From NCBI GenBank assembly GCA_035513655.1, contig DATKBV010000639.1, positions 1 to 30,483 of the forward strand: DNA of 30,483 bases. Reading direction: 5' to 3'. This DNA is from GCA-2726245 sp035513655. Its GTDB lineage: Bacteria > Planctomycetota > Planctomycetia > Pirellulales > Pirellulaceae. Positions 7,899 to 16,245 of this stretch are shown here, piece by piece (position 1 is the first letter of the stretch; every line of letters begins with the position of its first letter). The position numbers and the translations under genes were made by a program. Below the pieces are notes generated by a model. It was not told where the DNA came from. It ran no database searches and was given only the letters and a program-made list of their open reading frames with translations.

Positions 7899-8846
7899 AT
7901 GTTGGATGCGCAATTCGTCGATCGAAACGGTGGTTCGCTGCTGCAACGAATCAGGCGAATTGCGGCTGCGAATCCTACACCGGAACCGCCCGGCTCACGG
8001 CTGGCTGGCAGCGTGTTGAGCTTGGCACTGCTCACAGCCACCATGAGCATCGTAGCCACGGCACCAAATGTGTCAGGAGACGAGGAAGTCCAGCCCAAGT
8101 CAGTCCAGCATCAAGTCGGCCCGGACAGCCCGGAGCCCCCGACGAACACTGGCACGCTACGAGGACGTGTTATCTTCAACGGAACGCATCCGCCACGCAA
8201 CAAGATTGCGATCGATAAGGACCACGTTGCATTGGAAGGCAAGGAACTCTTCGATGAATCGTTGATCGTCGATACGGGGGGCGGCGTCGCCAATGTGTTC
8301 ATTTGGCTACAGGACGCGAATGTTCCTGCGCCGCCCGTGGATAAGCCGCCTCCGCCAGCAACTTTGCGAATCAAGAACTTGCGGTACGATCCGCATGCCC
8401 TCGCGATGACGACGTCGCAGAAGTTGTTAGTCGTGAACGACGATCCGGTGGCAACCAGTCCGATCTTCCCGACTCAAACGAACCCGCCGACGAGCATTGT
8501 CACTCCGAGAAACTCGAAGCACGCGTTGCAGTTTCACAGGGCCGAGCGATTACCGATCCCGGTAACCGCGAGTGTGCATCCGTGGCTGAAAGCCTCGCTG
8601 CTGGTGCGAGATAATCCTTACTTTGCGATTACGGAAGAAGACGGCAGATTCGAGATCAAGAACTTGCCGCCTGGGGAATGGACATTTCAGTTCTGGCACG
8701 AGAGTGCAGGCTACCTGAAACATAAGACCGGTTGGCCGAAGGGGCGGCTTGGTGTGACGATCAACGAGGGCGTGAGTGACATCGGCAAGATCGACGTAAC
8801 GTATGAAGACTTCGATTTGTCTCGGACCGCGGAACCTGAACCTTAA
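7899..8846 (+). CDS. Membrane-anchored protein: BlaR1/M56-like tail plus degenerate cupredoxin/carboxypeptidase-regulatory-like domain
   Basis: The 315-residue protein starts three bases after the BlaI-type repressor stop. Residues 1-55 resemble the very end of a BlaR1/M56 protein: a helix LLQRIRRIAA followed by one transmembrane segment (about 36-53). The multi-helix membrane domain and HExxH protease are absent. Residues about 85-310 resemble the planctomycete plastocyanin-like proteins with a carboxypeptidase-regulatory end (GTLRGRVIF, EEDGRFEIKNLPPGEW, FWHE). In that family, as I recall it, copper is bound by a His after the NxDPV motif and by the Cys, His and Met of CxxHPWM. Here these read DPVAT (residues 182-186) and ASVHPWL (224-230), so only His227 remains. 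It is probably exported, N-terminally anchored and copper-free. Both family links are judged by eye. Confidence 0.7.
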   Translation: MLDAQFVDRNGGSLLQRIRRIAAANPTPEPPGSRLAGSVLSLALLTATMSIVATAPNVSGDEEVQPKSVQHQVGPDSPEPPTNTGTLRGRVIFNGTHPPRNKIAIDKDHVALEGKELFDESLIVDTGGGVANVFIWLQDANVPAPPVDKPPPPATLRIKNLRYDPHALAMTTSQKLLVVNDDPVATSPIFPTQTNPPTSIVTPRNSKHALQFHRAERLPIPVTASVHPWLKASLLVRDNPYFAITEEDGRFEIKNLPPGEWTFQFWHESAGYLKHKTGWPKGRLGVTINEGVSDIGKIDVTYEDFDLSRTAEPEP

Positions 8847-8849
8847 GCC

Positions 8850-9000
8850 AGCGGCACCAGCCAAACAATCCTACTGGATCTTCTGGTCCGAAGTCCGGAA
8901 GATTCTGACGGAGCAGCAGCGAGCCAGGTTCGAGGAGTTACGTGGCCCGCCAATCTCGACGTCAGTAGCTGGCAAGCTACCGCTCGAAGAAAACCGCTAA
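8850..9000 (+). pseudogene. Possible gene remnant (LTxxQ-type C-terminus)
   Basis: A frame that differs from the preceding gene reads SEVRKILTEQQRARFEELRG and then stops at 9000. The motif LTxEQxARFxELRG is common at the C-termini of planctomycete Spy-like and other exported proteins. There is no start codon with a ribosome binding site, because the frame only opens inside the preceding gene. It is either a decayed tail or a former C-terminus separated by a frameshift. The remainder of the 8847-9088 gap shows nothing else recognisable. Confidence 0.3.
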
Positions 9001-9088
9001 GTTGCAAGCTTCCGCGCGGCTCGCAAAGGACTGGCATGTCGGATAGAATCAGGCCCGTTCTCGCCTTTGCCCTGTTGGGAAGAGAAGC

Positions 9089-12000
9089 ATGTTTGGCCTG
9101 GAAATCGGATTCGACAAACCTTGGTATCTGGCTCTCCTTGCGCTGTTACCGGTCTTGTGGCTGATGAGTTTTAGGAGTCTTGCCGGGCTGGGCACTGTGC
9201 GGCGGTTGTTCGCGCTCGGGTTCCGGACTCTGGTACTCGCGCTGATTGTCATGTGCCTAGCCGAAGTACAGTTGCGTAAAACCAGCGAGAAATTAACCGT
9301 GATCTACTTGTTGGATCAATCGGAAAGTATCCCGCTTGAGAAGCGCCAAAATATGCTGCAATACGTGATTGCGGAGGTCGACGCGCATCGCAACCAAGAG
9401 CGGGAAGACCGAGCTGGCGTGATCGTCTTTGGCAGAAATGCCAACATCGAGATTCCTCCGTTCGACGACAGTATTCCTGTCTTGGGTGGCATTGAAAGCT
9501 ATATCGGGCTGAATACCGACGCCACGAATCTGGAAGCGGCATTGAAGCTGGCACAAGCTTCGTTTACCGAGGATTCGGCCAAACGGGTCGTCATTGTGAC
9601 CGATGGCAACGAGAATATTGGCGATGCGAGAACGATTGCGTCGATGCTCGCCGATGACGGGATTGGAATCGATGTAGCGCCGGTCAAATTGATAGCTCGA
9701 GCCGAAGTCGCCGTCGAGAAAGTAACGCTCCCTCCCAACATCCGCAAGGGACAGCCCGTCGAGACTCGTGTCATCGTCAACAACTACGCCGACCACATGA
9801 TTCCCGGTAAGCTGCGAGTCACGCGGCGCGTCGGTTCGCAAGAGGAGTTTCTTGGTGAAATCGATGTCGAATTGGCACCGGGCAAGACGCCTTATTCTTT
9901 CACTCACGAGATCGAGCAACCGGCCGTCTATACCTATCAAGCTGACTTTACGCCGACGCGCGCGGAAGATGACTTGATGCTGCAAAACAACCGCGCGACC
10001 GCGTTCACGCACGTGCGAGGCAAGGGGCGCGTCTTAGTTATCGAGAACTTTGAACACCCGGGCGACTTCGACTTTCTGATCGACCGACTGCGGACTAATA
10101 ACATCGAAGTCGACACCATCGCCAGTAACGAATTGTTCAGTTCGCTGGCCGAGCTACAGACCTATGACTCGATCGTGCTGGCGAACGTGCCGCGGGGCAG
10201 CGGCGACGATGCGGATTCCGTGGCGAGCTTCAGCGATGCACAGATCGCGATGCTGGTGCGGAACACCGAACAAATGGGTTGCGGCCTGATTATGCTTGGT
10301 GGACCCGATTCGTTCGGGGCTGGCGGCTGGTCGAATACCGAACTTGAAAAGGCGATGCCGATCGATTTTCAGATTAAGAACTCGAAGATTCGGGCCGTTG
10401 GTGCTCTCGCGTTGCTGATGCATGCTTCCGAGTTGGCCGAAGGAAATTTTTGGCAAAAGGAAGTCGCCGGAGTTGCCATCAAAGCCCTGGGGCCGATGGA
10501 CTACTGCGGCTTGTTGCATTGGGATATCAGTGGCGATCGCTGGCTGTGGGGAGAACCGCAAGGCTTGATCGCCGTCGGCAACCGACGTGACATGATGCTG
10601 GCTCGGCTGGGCAGGATGCAACCGGGCGACATGCCCGAGTTCGAGCCCGCCATGAAGAAGGCGTTGACGTCTTTCAATCGTGTGAATGCGTCGGTGAAGC
10701 ACATGATTGTGATCAGCGACGGCGATCCCTCGCCGCCAGGATTCGCGACCACCGCTGCTTACAAGACGGCGAACATTCAGGTCTCGACGGTGGCCGTCGG
10801 AACGCACGGTCCCGCTGGCTCTAAAGTGCTGCAGGACCTCGCGCAAGAAACCGGCGGCCGCTACTACGTGGTCAAGAATCCAAAGGCGCTGCCTAAAATC
10901 TACCAAAGCGAAGTGCGCCGGGTGGCGAGGCCTTTGGTCTTTGAGCCAGACGCGCCGGTCACGCCGCAGATCGTGGATCGATCGCACGAGATCGTCCAAG
11001 GAATCGACAGCCTCCCGCCCATCACCGGCTTTGTGTTAACAACCGCCAAGGAGAATCCGTTGGTCGAGACGCTGATCCTGTCGCCCCAGCCGCAGGACGA
11101 GCGGAACGCCACCATCATGGCCGCGTGGACCTATCACTTGGGACGAACCGCGGTGCTCACGACCGACACGGGCCAGCGTTGGGCGACCAGCTGGACCGAC
11201 TGGGAGAACTACGACAAACTCTTCACGCAACTCGTTCGCTGGTCGATGCGGCCAGTGAACGACGAGAACAAGTTTACGGTCGCGACGGACGTGCGAGATG
11301 GCAAAGTCAGCGTGATTGTCACGGCACTCGACCAAGACGACGAGTTTCTCAATTTCCTGAGTATGTCCAGTTCGGCGCTCGACCCTGAACTGATGGCAAA
11401 AGATGTGAAGATCCAGCAAGTGGCACCGGGGCGTTATGTCGGCGAGTTTGAAGCGCCGAAGGACGGTAACTATTTCATTACGATCAGTCCCGGGCCAGGC
11501 CACGCACCACTGCTCACCGGCGTCAACGTGCCCTACTCCTCCGAGTTCCGCGAGCGCGAAACGAATATGGCTTTGTTGAAGGCGCTTGCCGCGTTTAAAC
11601 CGAAAGGCGGACAGCCGGGCGTCGTGATCGAAGCGTCGCCAACCGAAAACGATACCGAGGGTCTACTCACGGTCGATACGTTCCGCTCCGGGCTGCCGCC
11701 CGCGATCAGCAGCCAAGACGTGTGGCCGCTGTTTGTGGTCTTGGCCGCGGGCATTTTCTTCGCCGACGTGTTTGTCCGCCGCGTTACTGTCAGCTTGGAG
11801 TGGATCGGACCAGTAATCGCTTGGCTCCGCCTGAAAATGTTCGGCCAAGAACAAACCCAGCAACACGAAGAGCGGCTTGACCGTTTACGCAGCCGCAAGG
11901 CGGCCATTGCTGGCGAGATCGACGAGCGGCGTGCGGCGACGCGTTTTGAACCAACGATGCCGGAAGAAGGCGGCACGACTGTGACGCTCGATCAAGTTCT

Positions 12001-12151
12001 TCAAGACGTCGCCGGAGGAGTGGCTCCGACCGAGCGGCCTAAACCTCCGGCGTCGCAACTGTCACCCGAGAATGCCGAGCAAGAGTCGTACACAAGTCGC
12101 CTGTTGAAAGCGAAACAGCAGGCCTGGAAAGAAAACAAGGATAAAAAGTAA
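9089..12151 (+). CDS. Large membrane-anchored VWA-domain protein with glutamine amidotransferase-like domain
   Basis: The 1020-residue protein has two N-terminal membrane helices (about 12-28 and 44-60) in the BatA-like arrangement. A von Willebrand factor A domain follows, with an intact MIDAS start DQSES at residues 76-80 and VVIVTDGNENIGD. A class I glutamine amidotransferase-like fold comes next (GRVLVIENFEHPGDFDFLID, then LIMLGGPDSFGAGGW) and a second VWA-like segment (HMIVISDGDPSPPG). A last membrane helix lies near 880-900 and a charged, glutamine- and lysine-rich cytoplasmic tail ends the protein. GGAAGAGAAG precedes the start. It leads a cluster with MoxR, DUF58 and a BatA-like protein, a set thought to act in metal-dependent assembly or maturation of envelope or enzyme complexes. 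Its exact role is unknown. Confidence 0.9.
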   Translation: MFGLEIGFDKPWYLALLALLPVLWLMSFRSLAGLGTVRRLFALGFRTLVLALIVMCLAEVQLRKTSEKLTVIYLLDQSESIPLEKRQNMLQYVIAEVDAHRNQEREDRAGVIVFGRNANIEIPPFDDSIPVLGGIESYIGLNTDATNLEAALKLAQASFTEDSAKRVVIVTDGNENIGDARTIASMLADDGIGIDVAPVKLIARAEVAVEKVTLPPNIRKGQPVETRVIVNNYADHMIPGKLRVTRRVGSQEEFLGEIDVELAPGKTPYSFTHEIEQPAVYTYQADFTPTRAEDDLMLQNNRATAFTHVRGKGRVLVIENFEHPGDFDFLIDRLRTNNIEVDTIASNELFSSLAELQTYDSIVLANVPRGSGDDADSVASFSDAQIAMLVRNTEQMGCGLIMLGGPDSFGAGGWSNTELEKAMPIDFQIKNSKIRAVGALALLMHASELAEGNFWQKEVAGVAIKALGPMDYCGLLHWDISGDRWLWGEPQGLIAVGNRRDMMLARLGRMQPGDMPEFEPAMKKALTSFNRVNASVKHMIVISDGDPSPPGFATTAAYKTANIQVSTVAVGTHGPAGSKVLQDLAQETGGRYYVVKNPKALPKIYQSEVRRVARPLVFEPDAPVTPQIVDRSHEIVQGIDSLPPITGFVLTTAKENPLVETLILSPQPQDERNATIMAAWTYHLGRTAVLTTDTGQRWATSWTDWENYDKLFTQLVRWSMRPVNDENKFTVATDVRDGKVSVIVTALDQDDEFLNFLSMSSSALDPELMAKDVKIQQVAPGRYVGEFEAPKDGNYFITISPGPGHAPLLTGVNVPYSSEFRERETNMALLKALAAFKPKGGQPGVVIEASPTENDTEGLLTVDTFRSGLPPAISSQDVWPLFVVLAAGIFFADVFVRRVTVSLEWIGPVIAWLRLKMFGQEQTQQHEERLDRLRSRKAAIAGEIDERRAATRFEPTMPEEGGTTVTLDQVLQDVAGGVAPTERPKPPASQLSPENAEQESYTSRLLKAKQQAWKENKDKK

Positions 12152-12166
12152 ACCAAAGGAATCTTC

Positions 12167-13198
12167 ATGAGCAGCGCTGAGAATATGCAACAACAGGCGG
12201 AAGAGTTTCGCCAACGATATACCGCGGTCCGCAACGAGATTGGCAAAGTCATCGTCGGTCACGACGACATCGTTCACGGGGTCCTCACGTGTTTGTTTGT
12301 CGGCGGCCACTGTCTGCTGGAGGGTGTGCCTGGTTTGGGCAAGACATTATTGGTTCGCACGCTCGCGCAGGCGCTGCACTTGGACTTCAGCCGCATCCAA
12401 TTTACGCCCGATCTGATGCCCGCCGACATTCTCGGGACCAATATGGTGATGGAGTCTCCGGACGGCCGTAAAGTCTTCGAGTTCCAAAAGGGACCGATCT
12501 TCACCCAGATTTGCTTGGCCGACGAAATCAATCGTGCGACTCCCAAGACACAATCCGCCATGCTGGAGACAATGCAAGAGGGAACCGTCACGATCGCCGG
12601 ACAGCGATTCGAGTTGAAAAAGCCTTTCTTCGTCATGGCAACGCAGAATCCGATTGAACAGGAAGGAACTTACCCGCTTCCCGAGGCGCAGCTCGATCGC
12701 TTTTTCTTTAAGCTCGTCGTCGGATATTCGAGTCGCGAAGAGCTGTCGACGATTGTTGATCGCACAACACGCGGAATCACCGTGACTCCCGAAAATGTGA
12801 TGGACGGCAGCGAGATCGTGCGTTGGCAGAAGCTGATTCGCGAAGTCATTCTCGCCAAGCACGTTCAGGATTACATCGTTCGCTTGACACTCGCCACACA
12901 TCCCGATGGCCCGCATGCACTGCCGATTACGAACAAGTACTTGCGTTGGGGAAGCAGTCCGCGCGGTGCGCAATCCTTGGCGCTGGCCGCCAAGGTTCGC
13001 GCCTTGCTGGAAGGGAGATTCAACGTCAGCTTCGAGGACATTCGCCGAGTTTACTTGCCGGCGATGCGACATCGCGTGATCTTGAACTTTGAAGCACAAG
13101 CCGAAGGGATGGAGCCGGATCAGGTGTTGCTGGAAATCCTCGAACAACTTCCCGAAAAAGGCGATCAGGCACCGGTTGCCGCCGTCGTTGCGGACTAG
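12167..13198 (+). CDS. MoxR-family AAA+ ATPase
   Basis: The 343-residue cytoplasmic ATPase has Walker A GVPGLGKT at residues 53-60, Walker B with LADE ending at residue 120, the MoxR signature region EINRATPKTQSAMLE, sensor 1 ATQNPIEQEGTYPLPEAQLDRF and the C-terminal lid domain. MoxR proteins work as chaperone-like ATPases together with VWA-domain partners, encoded here on both sides. It starts 15 bases after the large VWA gene with AAGGAA upstream, which fits one transcript. Length and motifs are normal. Confidence 0.96.
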   Translation: MSSAENMQQQAEEFRQRYTAVRNEIGKVIVGHDDIVHGVLTCLFVGGHCLLEGVPGLGKTLLVRTLAQALHLDFSRIQFTPDLMPADILGTNMVMESPDGRKVFEFQKGPIFTQICLADEINRATPKTQSAMLETMQEGTVTIAGQRFELKKPFFVMATQNPIEQEGTYPLPEAQLDRFFFKLVVGYSSREELSTIVDRTTRGITVTPENVMDGSEIVRWQKLIREVILAKHVQDYIVRLTLATHPDGPHALPITNKYLRWGSSPRGAQSLALAAKVRALLEGRFNVSFEDIRRVYLPAMRHRVILNFEAQAEGMEPDQVLLEILEQLPEKGDQAPVAAVVAD

Positions 13199-13283
13199 GT
13201 ACGTCAGGCTTTCTAGCCTGACCCGTCAGCCCGGAAGGGCTGAATTACAACTACAACTCGTCAGCCTAGAAAGGCTAACGTAC
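13199..13283. repeat. Nested inverted repeat inside the MoxR-DUF58 operon
   Basis: Arms at 13199-13222 and 13260-13283 are complementary at 20 of 24 positions (GTACGTCAGGCTTTCTAGCC versus the reverse complement GTACGTTAGCCTTTCTAGGC). Each arm contains its own small dyad, and a third (CAGCCCGGAAGGGCTG) sits between them at about 13226-13241. It fills almost the whole gap between the moxR and DUF58 genes, four bases from the latter's start codon. It looks like an interspersed REP-type element that could fold in the mRNA. Confidence 0.75.
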
Positions 13284-13287
13284 GCCT

Positions 13288-14184
13288 ATGAGTTCCACGC
13301 AATCCGCAACACCGCTGCTTAGCCCGCAATTGCTCGCGCAACTCGAACGCCTCGAGTTGGTCAGCCGCAAGATCTTTCGCGGGCGGCTCAAAGGCGAGCG
13401 CCGCAGCAAGCGCAAGGGGCAAAGCGTCGAGTTCGCGGACTTCCGCAACTATGTGCCCGGCGACGATATTCGGTTCATCGATTGGAATCTGTATGCGAGG
13501 TTGGATCGACTGTTTTTGAAGTTATATCTCGAAGAGGAAGATCTGCATTTCCATGCGTTGATCGATACGAGCGCGTCGATGGATTTCGGCGATCCCACGA
13601 AACTACATTACGCCAAGCAACTCGCCGCCGCCTTGGGCTTCATCGGATTGTGCCGTGCGGATCGGGTGAAGATCGAGGCACTGGGGGCTTCGCGAAAGAA
13701 CCCCGCGCCGGCGTTACGTGGCCGATCGAGCATGTGGCGGATGCTCGACTACTTGAACTCCATCCAACCGGGCGACAACATTCCGCTCGCCCAGGGCGTG
13801 AAAGACTTTTGTCTGCGCAACTCGGGACAAGGCATCTTGGTGCTCATTACCGACTTAATGGACAAAAGCGGTTACGAATCCGCGCTGCGATATCTGCTCG
13901 CACGGAACATCGATGTCTATGTGATTCACGTCCTCTCGCAGGCCGAGATCGAGCCCGCTGTCACGGGTGATCTGCGGCTGGTCGATTGCGAAGATGCCGA
14001 CGTCGCCGAGATTACCGTCAGCCGACCGCTGTTGAATCGCTACCAACAAACGCTCGCGGCCTTTATCGATGGGGCGCGGGAATTCTGCACACGGCGCGGC
14101 ATGTCGTATCTGATGACCAGCACCGAGACGCCGGTCGAGCAACTCGTCAATAACTACCTGCGGCAGCGGGGGCTCGTGCGATGA
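13288..14184 (+). CDS. DUF58 domain-containing protein (VWA-like)
   Basis: The 298-residue protein shows the DUF58 hallmark RNYVPGDDIRFIDWN at residues 53-67 and a following VWA-like domain with DTSASM at 93-98 and VLITDLMD. DUF58 proteins are regularly encoded beside MoxR ATPases and are thought to be their partners or substrates. No signal peptide or transmembrane helix is visible, so it is probably cytoplasmic. The ribosome binding site is poor: the nearest purine run (GAAAGG) lies in the inverted repeat about 13 bases away. The stop overlaps the next start codon by four bases (ATGA), which indicates translational coupling. Confidence 0.95.
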   Translation: MSSTQSATPLLSPQLLAQLERLELVSRKIFRGRLKGERRSKRKGQSVEFADFRNYVPGDDIRFIDWNLYARLDRLFLKLYLEEEDLHFHALIDTSASMDFGDPTKLHYAKQLAAALGFIGLCRADRVKIEALGASRKNPAPALRGRSSMWRMLDYLNSIQPGDNIPLAQGVKDFCLRNSGQGILVLITDLMDKSGYESALRYLLARNIDVYVIHVLSQAEIEPAVTGDLRLVDCEDADVAEITVSRPLLNRYQQTLAAFIDGAREFCTRRGMSYLMTSTETPVEQLVNNYLRQRGLVR

Positions 14185-16172
14185 ACTTCCTTTCCGCACT
14201 CACGCCGCTTCAGTGGTTGCTGCTGGCCAGTGTTCCGCCAGCGATCATTTCATTGTACTTCCTCAAGTTGAAGCGGCACCCGGTGGAAGTCCCCAGCACG
14301 TATCTGTGGACGCGAACGATCGAGGACCTACACGTCAATTCGATCTGGCAGCGATTGCGTCAGAGCTTGTTACTGTTTCTGCAGTTGTTAGTCTTGCTGC
14401 TTGCGATCCTGGCGTGTCTGAGACCGGGTTGGCGCGGGACGAATTTGATCGGTGATCGCTTCATATTTCTTGTCGATACTTCGGCCAGCATGAGTGCGAC
14501 CGACGTCGGGCCATCGCGTCTCGAAGCGGCCAAGAAGCACGCTGTTGGTTTGATCGAGCAGATGGAATCCAGCGACGTGGCGATGGTCATCAGCTTTTCC
14601 GACGTGCCTCGTATCGAACAAGCTTTTACCAATAATCGCAGCGCCTTGCGGCAAGCCGTCAATCAGATCAAGCAAACGAATCGCCGGACCAACATCAGCG
14701 AAGCGCTTCGCCACGCATCCGGGCTCGCGAACCCTGGCCGCACGAGCGAGGCCGGGACAAGTGACGTCCAAGTTGCCGACGCACTCCCGGCGACGATGTA
14801 CATCATGAGCGACGGCGGCGTGCCCGCGGTTTCTGACTTTGCACCGGGGAATCTCACGGCTCGTTACATAAAAATCGGCACAGCCACACCCAAGAACGTC
14901 GGTATTGTCGCCTTCAGCACAGAGCGGAATCCTGAAAAGCCTGGTCAATTGCAAGCCTTCGCTCGACTGGAGAACTCGGGCGTGGAAGACGTCGAAGTCG
15001 ACGTCGCGCTGTATTTGGACGGCGGGCTAGTCGATGCGAGCAGCGTGACCGTGCCTATCGATGCGGCTGAAGGGGTGAGTTTCGTCTTGAACGATATCGA
15101 GAGCGCGATTCTCAGACTGGAGGTTCAGTCGCAGGATGATATGTCGCTCGATAACGAGGCATTCGCCACGATTAATACACCCCGCCGAGCCCGAGTTCTG
15201 GTCGTGACGCTCGGCAACGATGCCTTGAAGTTCGCGATCACCACCGAGGCGGCGGCCCGAGTTGCCGATGTTGCGTTCGCGGACCCGGCGGTGCTGGAGA
15301 CAAAAGAGCATGAGACACTGGCGTTGGCCGGTGCGTACGATTTGATCGTTTATGATCGATGTGTCCCCAAGGCCATGCCAGAAGCGAATACGCTGTTCAT
15401 CGGTCGCGTTCCGCCCGCGGAGGGTTGGTCCGCGGAAGCACCAAAACCATCACCGCTGATCATCGACATCGACCGCCTTCATCCGCTGATGCACCTCGTC
15501 GAGCTGGGTTCGATTCTGATTTTTGACTCGCTTCCGTTAAAGGGCCCCGAAGGAGCCACTTCGTTGATTGACGCGGATCACGGTTCGTTGCTGATGATCG
15601 CACCTCGTAAGGGCTTCGAGGATGCAGCGTTGGCATTCGAGTTGGTAGGTGCGTATCCGGACGGTGAGGTGAACGCTAAGACGAACTGGCCCCGCCGCAA
15701 GAGTTTTCCCGTTTTTGTGATGAACACATTACGCTATCTTGGAGGAGCTAGGGCAAGCTTGGCCGTGCAGGGATCGCAGCCTGGGCAGCCGGTAAAACTG
15801 CGAACAGAAGCCGTGGCCGACCAGATCACGGTCGAATCGCCGACCGGAGTTCGCACAAAAGTCCAGCGTGAAAGTCAAAGCACATTCGTCTTTACTCGAG
15901 CCGAAGAATTGGGAGTTTACACAGTGCGGGAAGGCGCGGAGCGCGAAGCCGGTCAGCACTTTGCGATCAACCTGTTCGACAGCCGCGAGAGCGATTTAGT
16001 GCCCAGGGAAGTAATCGACATCCCCTATTTCGACGAGAATACCGAGCAGGTGGGAGTGCATGCTTCTCTGGCCGAGCCAGGTCGCAAGGAACTGTGGAAG
16101 TGGTTCTTGATCTTTGGATTGGTAGTGCTGCTGTTTGAGTGGTACGTCTACAACCGCCGAGTCTATCTGTAG
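14181..16172 (+). CDS. BatA-like membrane protein with VWA domain
   Basis: The 663-residue protein begins with the BatA N-terminal motif: a first membrane helix, then LKLKRHPVEVPSTYLWTR, then a second helix at about 61-80. A VWA domain follows with a complete MIDAS start DTSAS at residues 99-103 and the segment MYIMSDGGVP. A long beta-rich extracytoplasmic region leads to a C-terminal helix (about 637-655). It is the fourth gene of the VWA-MoxR-DUF58 cluster and overlaps the DUF58 gene by four bases. The MIDAS suggests metal-dependent protein binding. The partner is unknown, and MoxR or the large VWA protein is the natural candidate. Confidence 0.92.
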   Translation: MNFLSALTPLQWLLLASVPPAIISLYFLKLKRHPVEVPSTYLWTRTIEDLHVNSIWQRLRQSLLLFLQLLVLLLAILACLRPGWRGTNLIGDRFIFLVDTSASMSATDVGPSRLEAAKKHAVGLIEQMESSDVAMVISFSDVPRIEQAFTNNRSALRQAVNQIKQTNRRTNISEALRHASGLANPGRTSEAGTSDVQVADALPATMYIMSDGGVPAVSDFAPGNLTARYIKIGTATPKNVGIVAFSTERNPEKPGQLQAFARLENSGVEDVEVDVALYLDGGLVDASSVTVPIDAAEGVSFVLNDIESAILRLEVQSQDDMSLDNEAFATINTPRRARVLVVTLGNDALKFAITTEAAARVADVAFADPAVLETKEHETLALAGAYDLIVYDRCVPKAMPEANTLFIGRVPPAEGWSAEAPKPSPLIIDIDRLHPLMHLVELGSILIFDSLPLKGPEGATSLIDADHGSLLMIAPRKGFEDAALAFELVGAYPDGEVNAKTNWPRRKSFPVFVMNTLRYLGGARASLAVQGSQPGQPVKLRTEAVADQITVESPTGVRTKVQRESQSTFVFTRAEELGVYTVREGAEREAGQHFAINLFDSRESDLVPREVIDIPYFDENTEQVGVHASLAEPGRKELWKWFLIFGLVVLLFEWYVYNRRVYL

Positions 16173-16245
16173 TGAAGATTCAGATCTTCGTGTATCGTTA
16201 CAGGGATACCGGTTTTCTTGGAGATACCACGAGGAGCGCAAGGCT

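Noticed and set aside
16135..16245. Upstream ATG start for the dockerin protein
   Set aside because: It would overlap the BatA-like gene, has no ribosome binding site and gives an N-terminus unlike an export signal, whereas TTG 16246 has GAGGAG at ideal distance.
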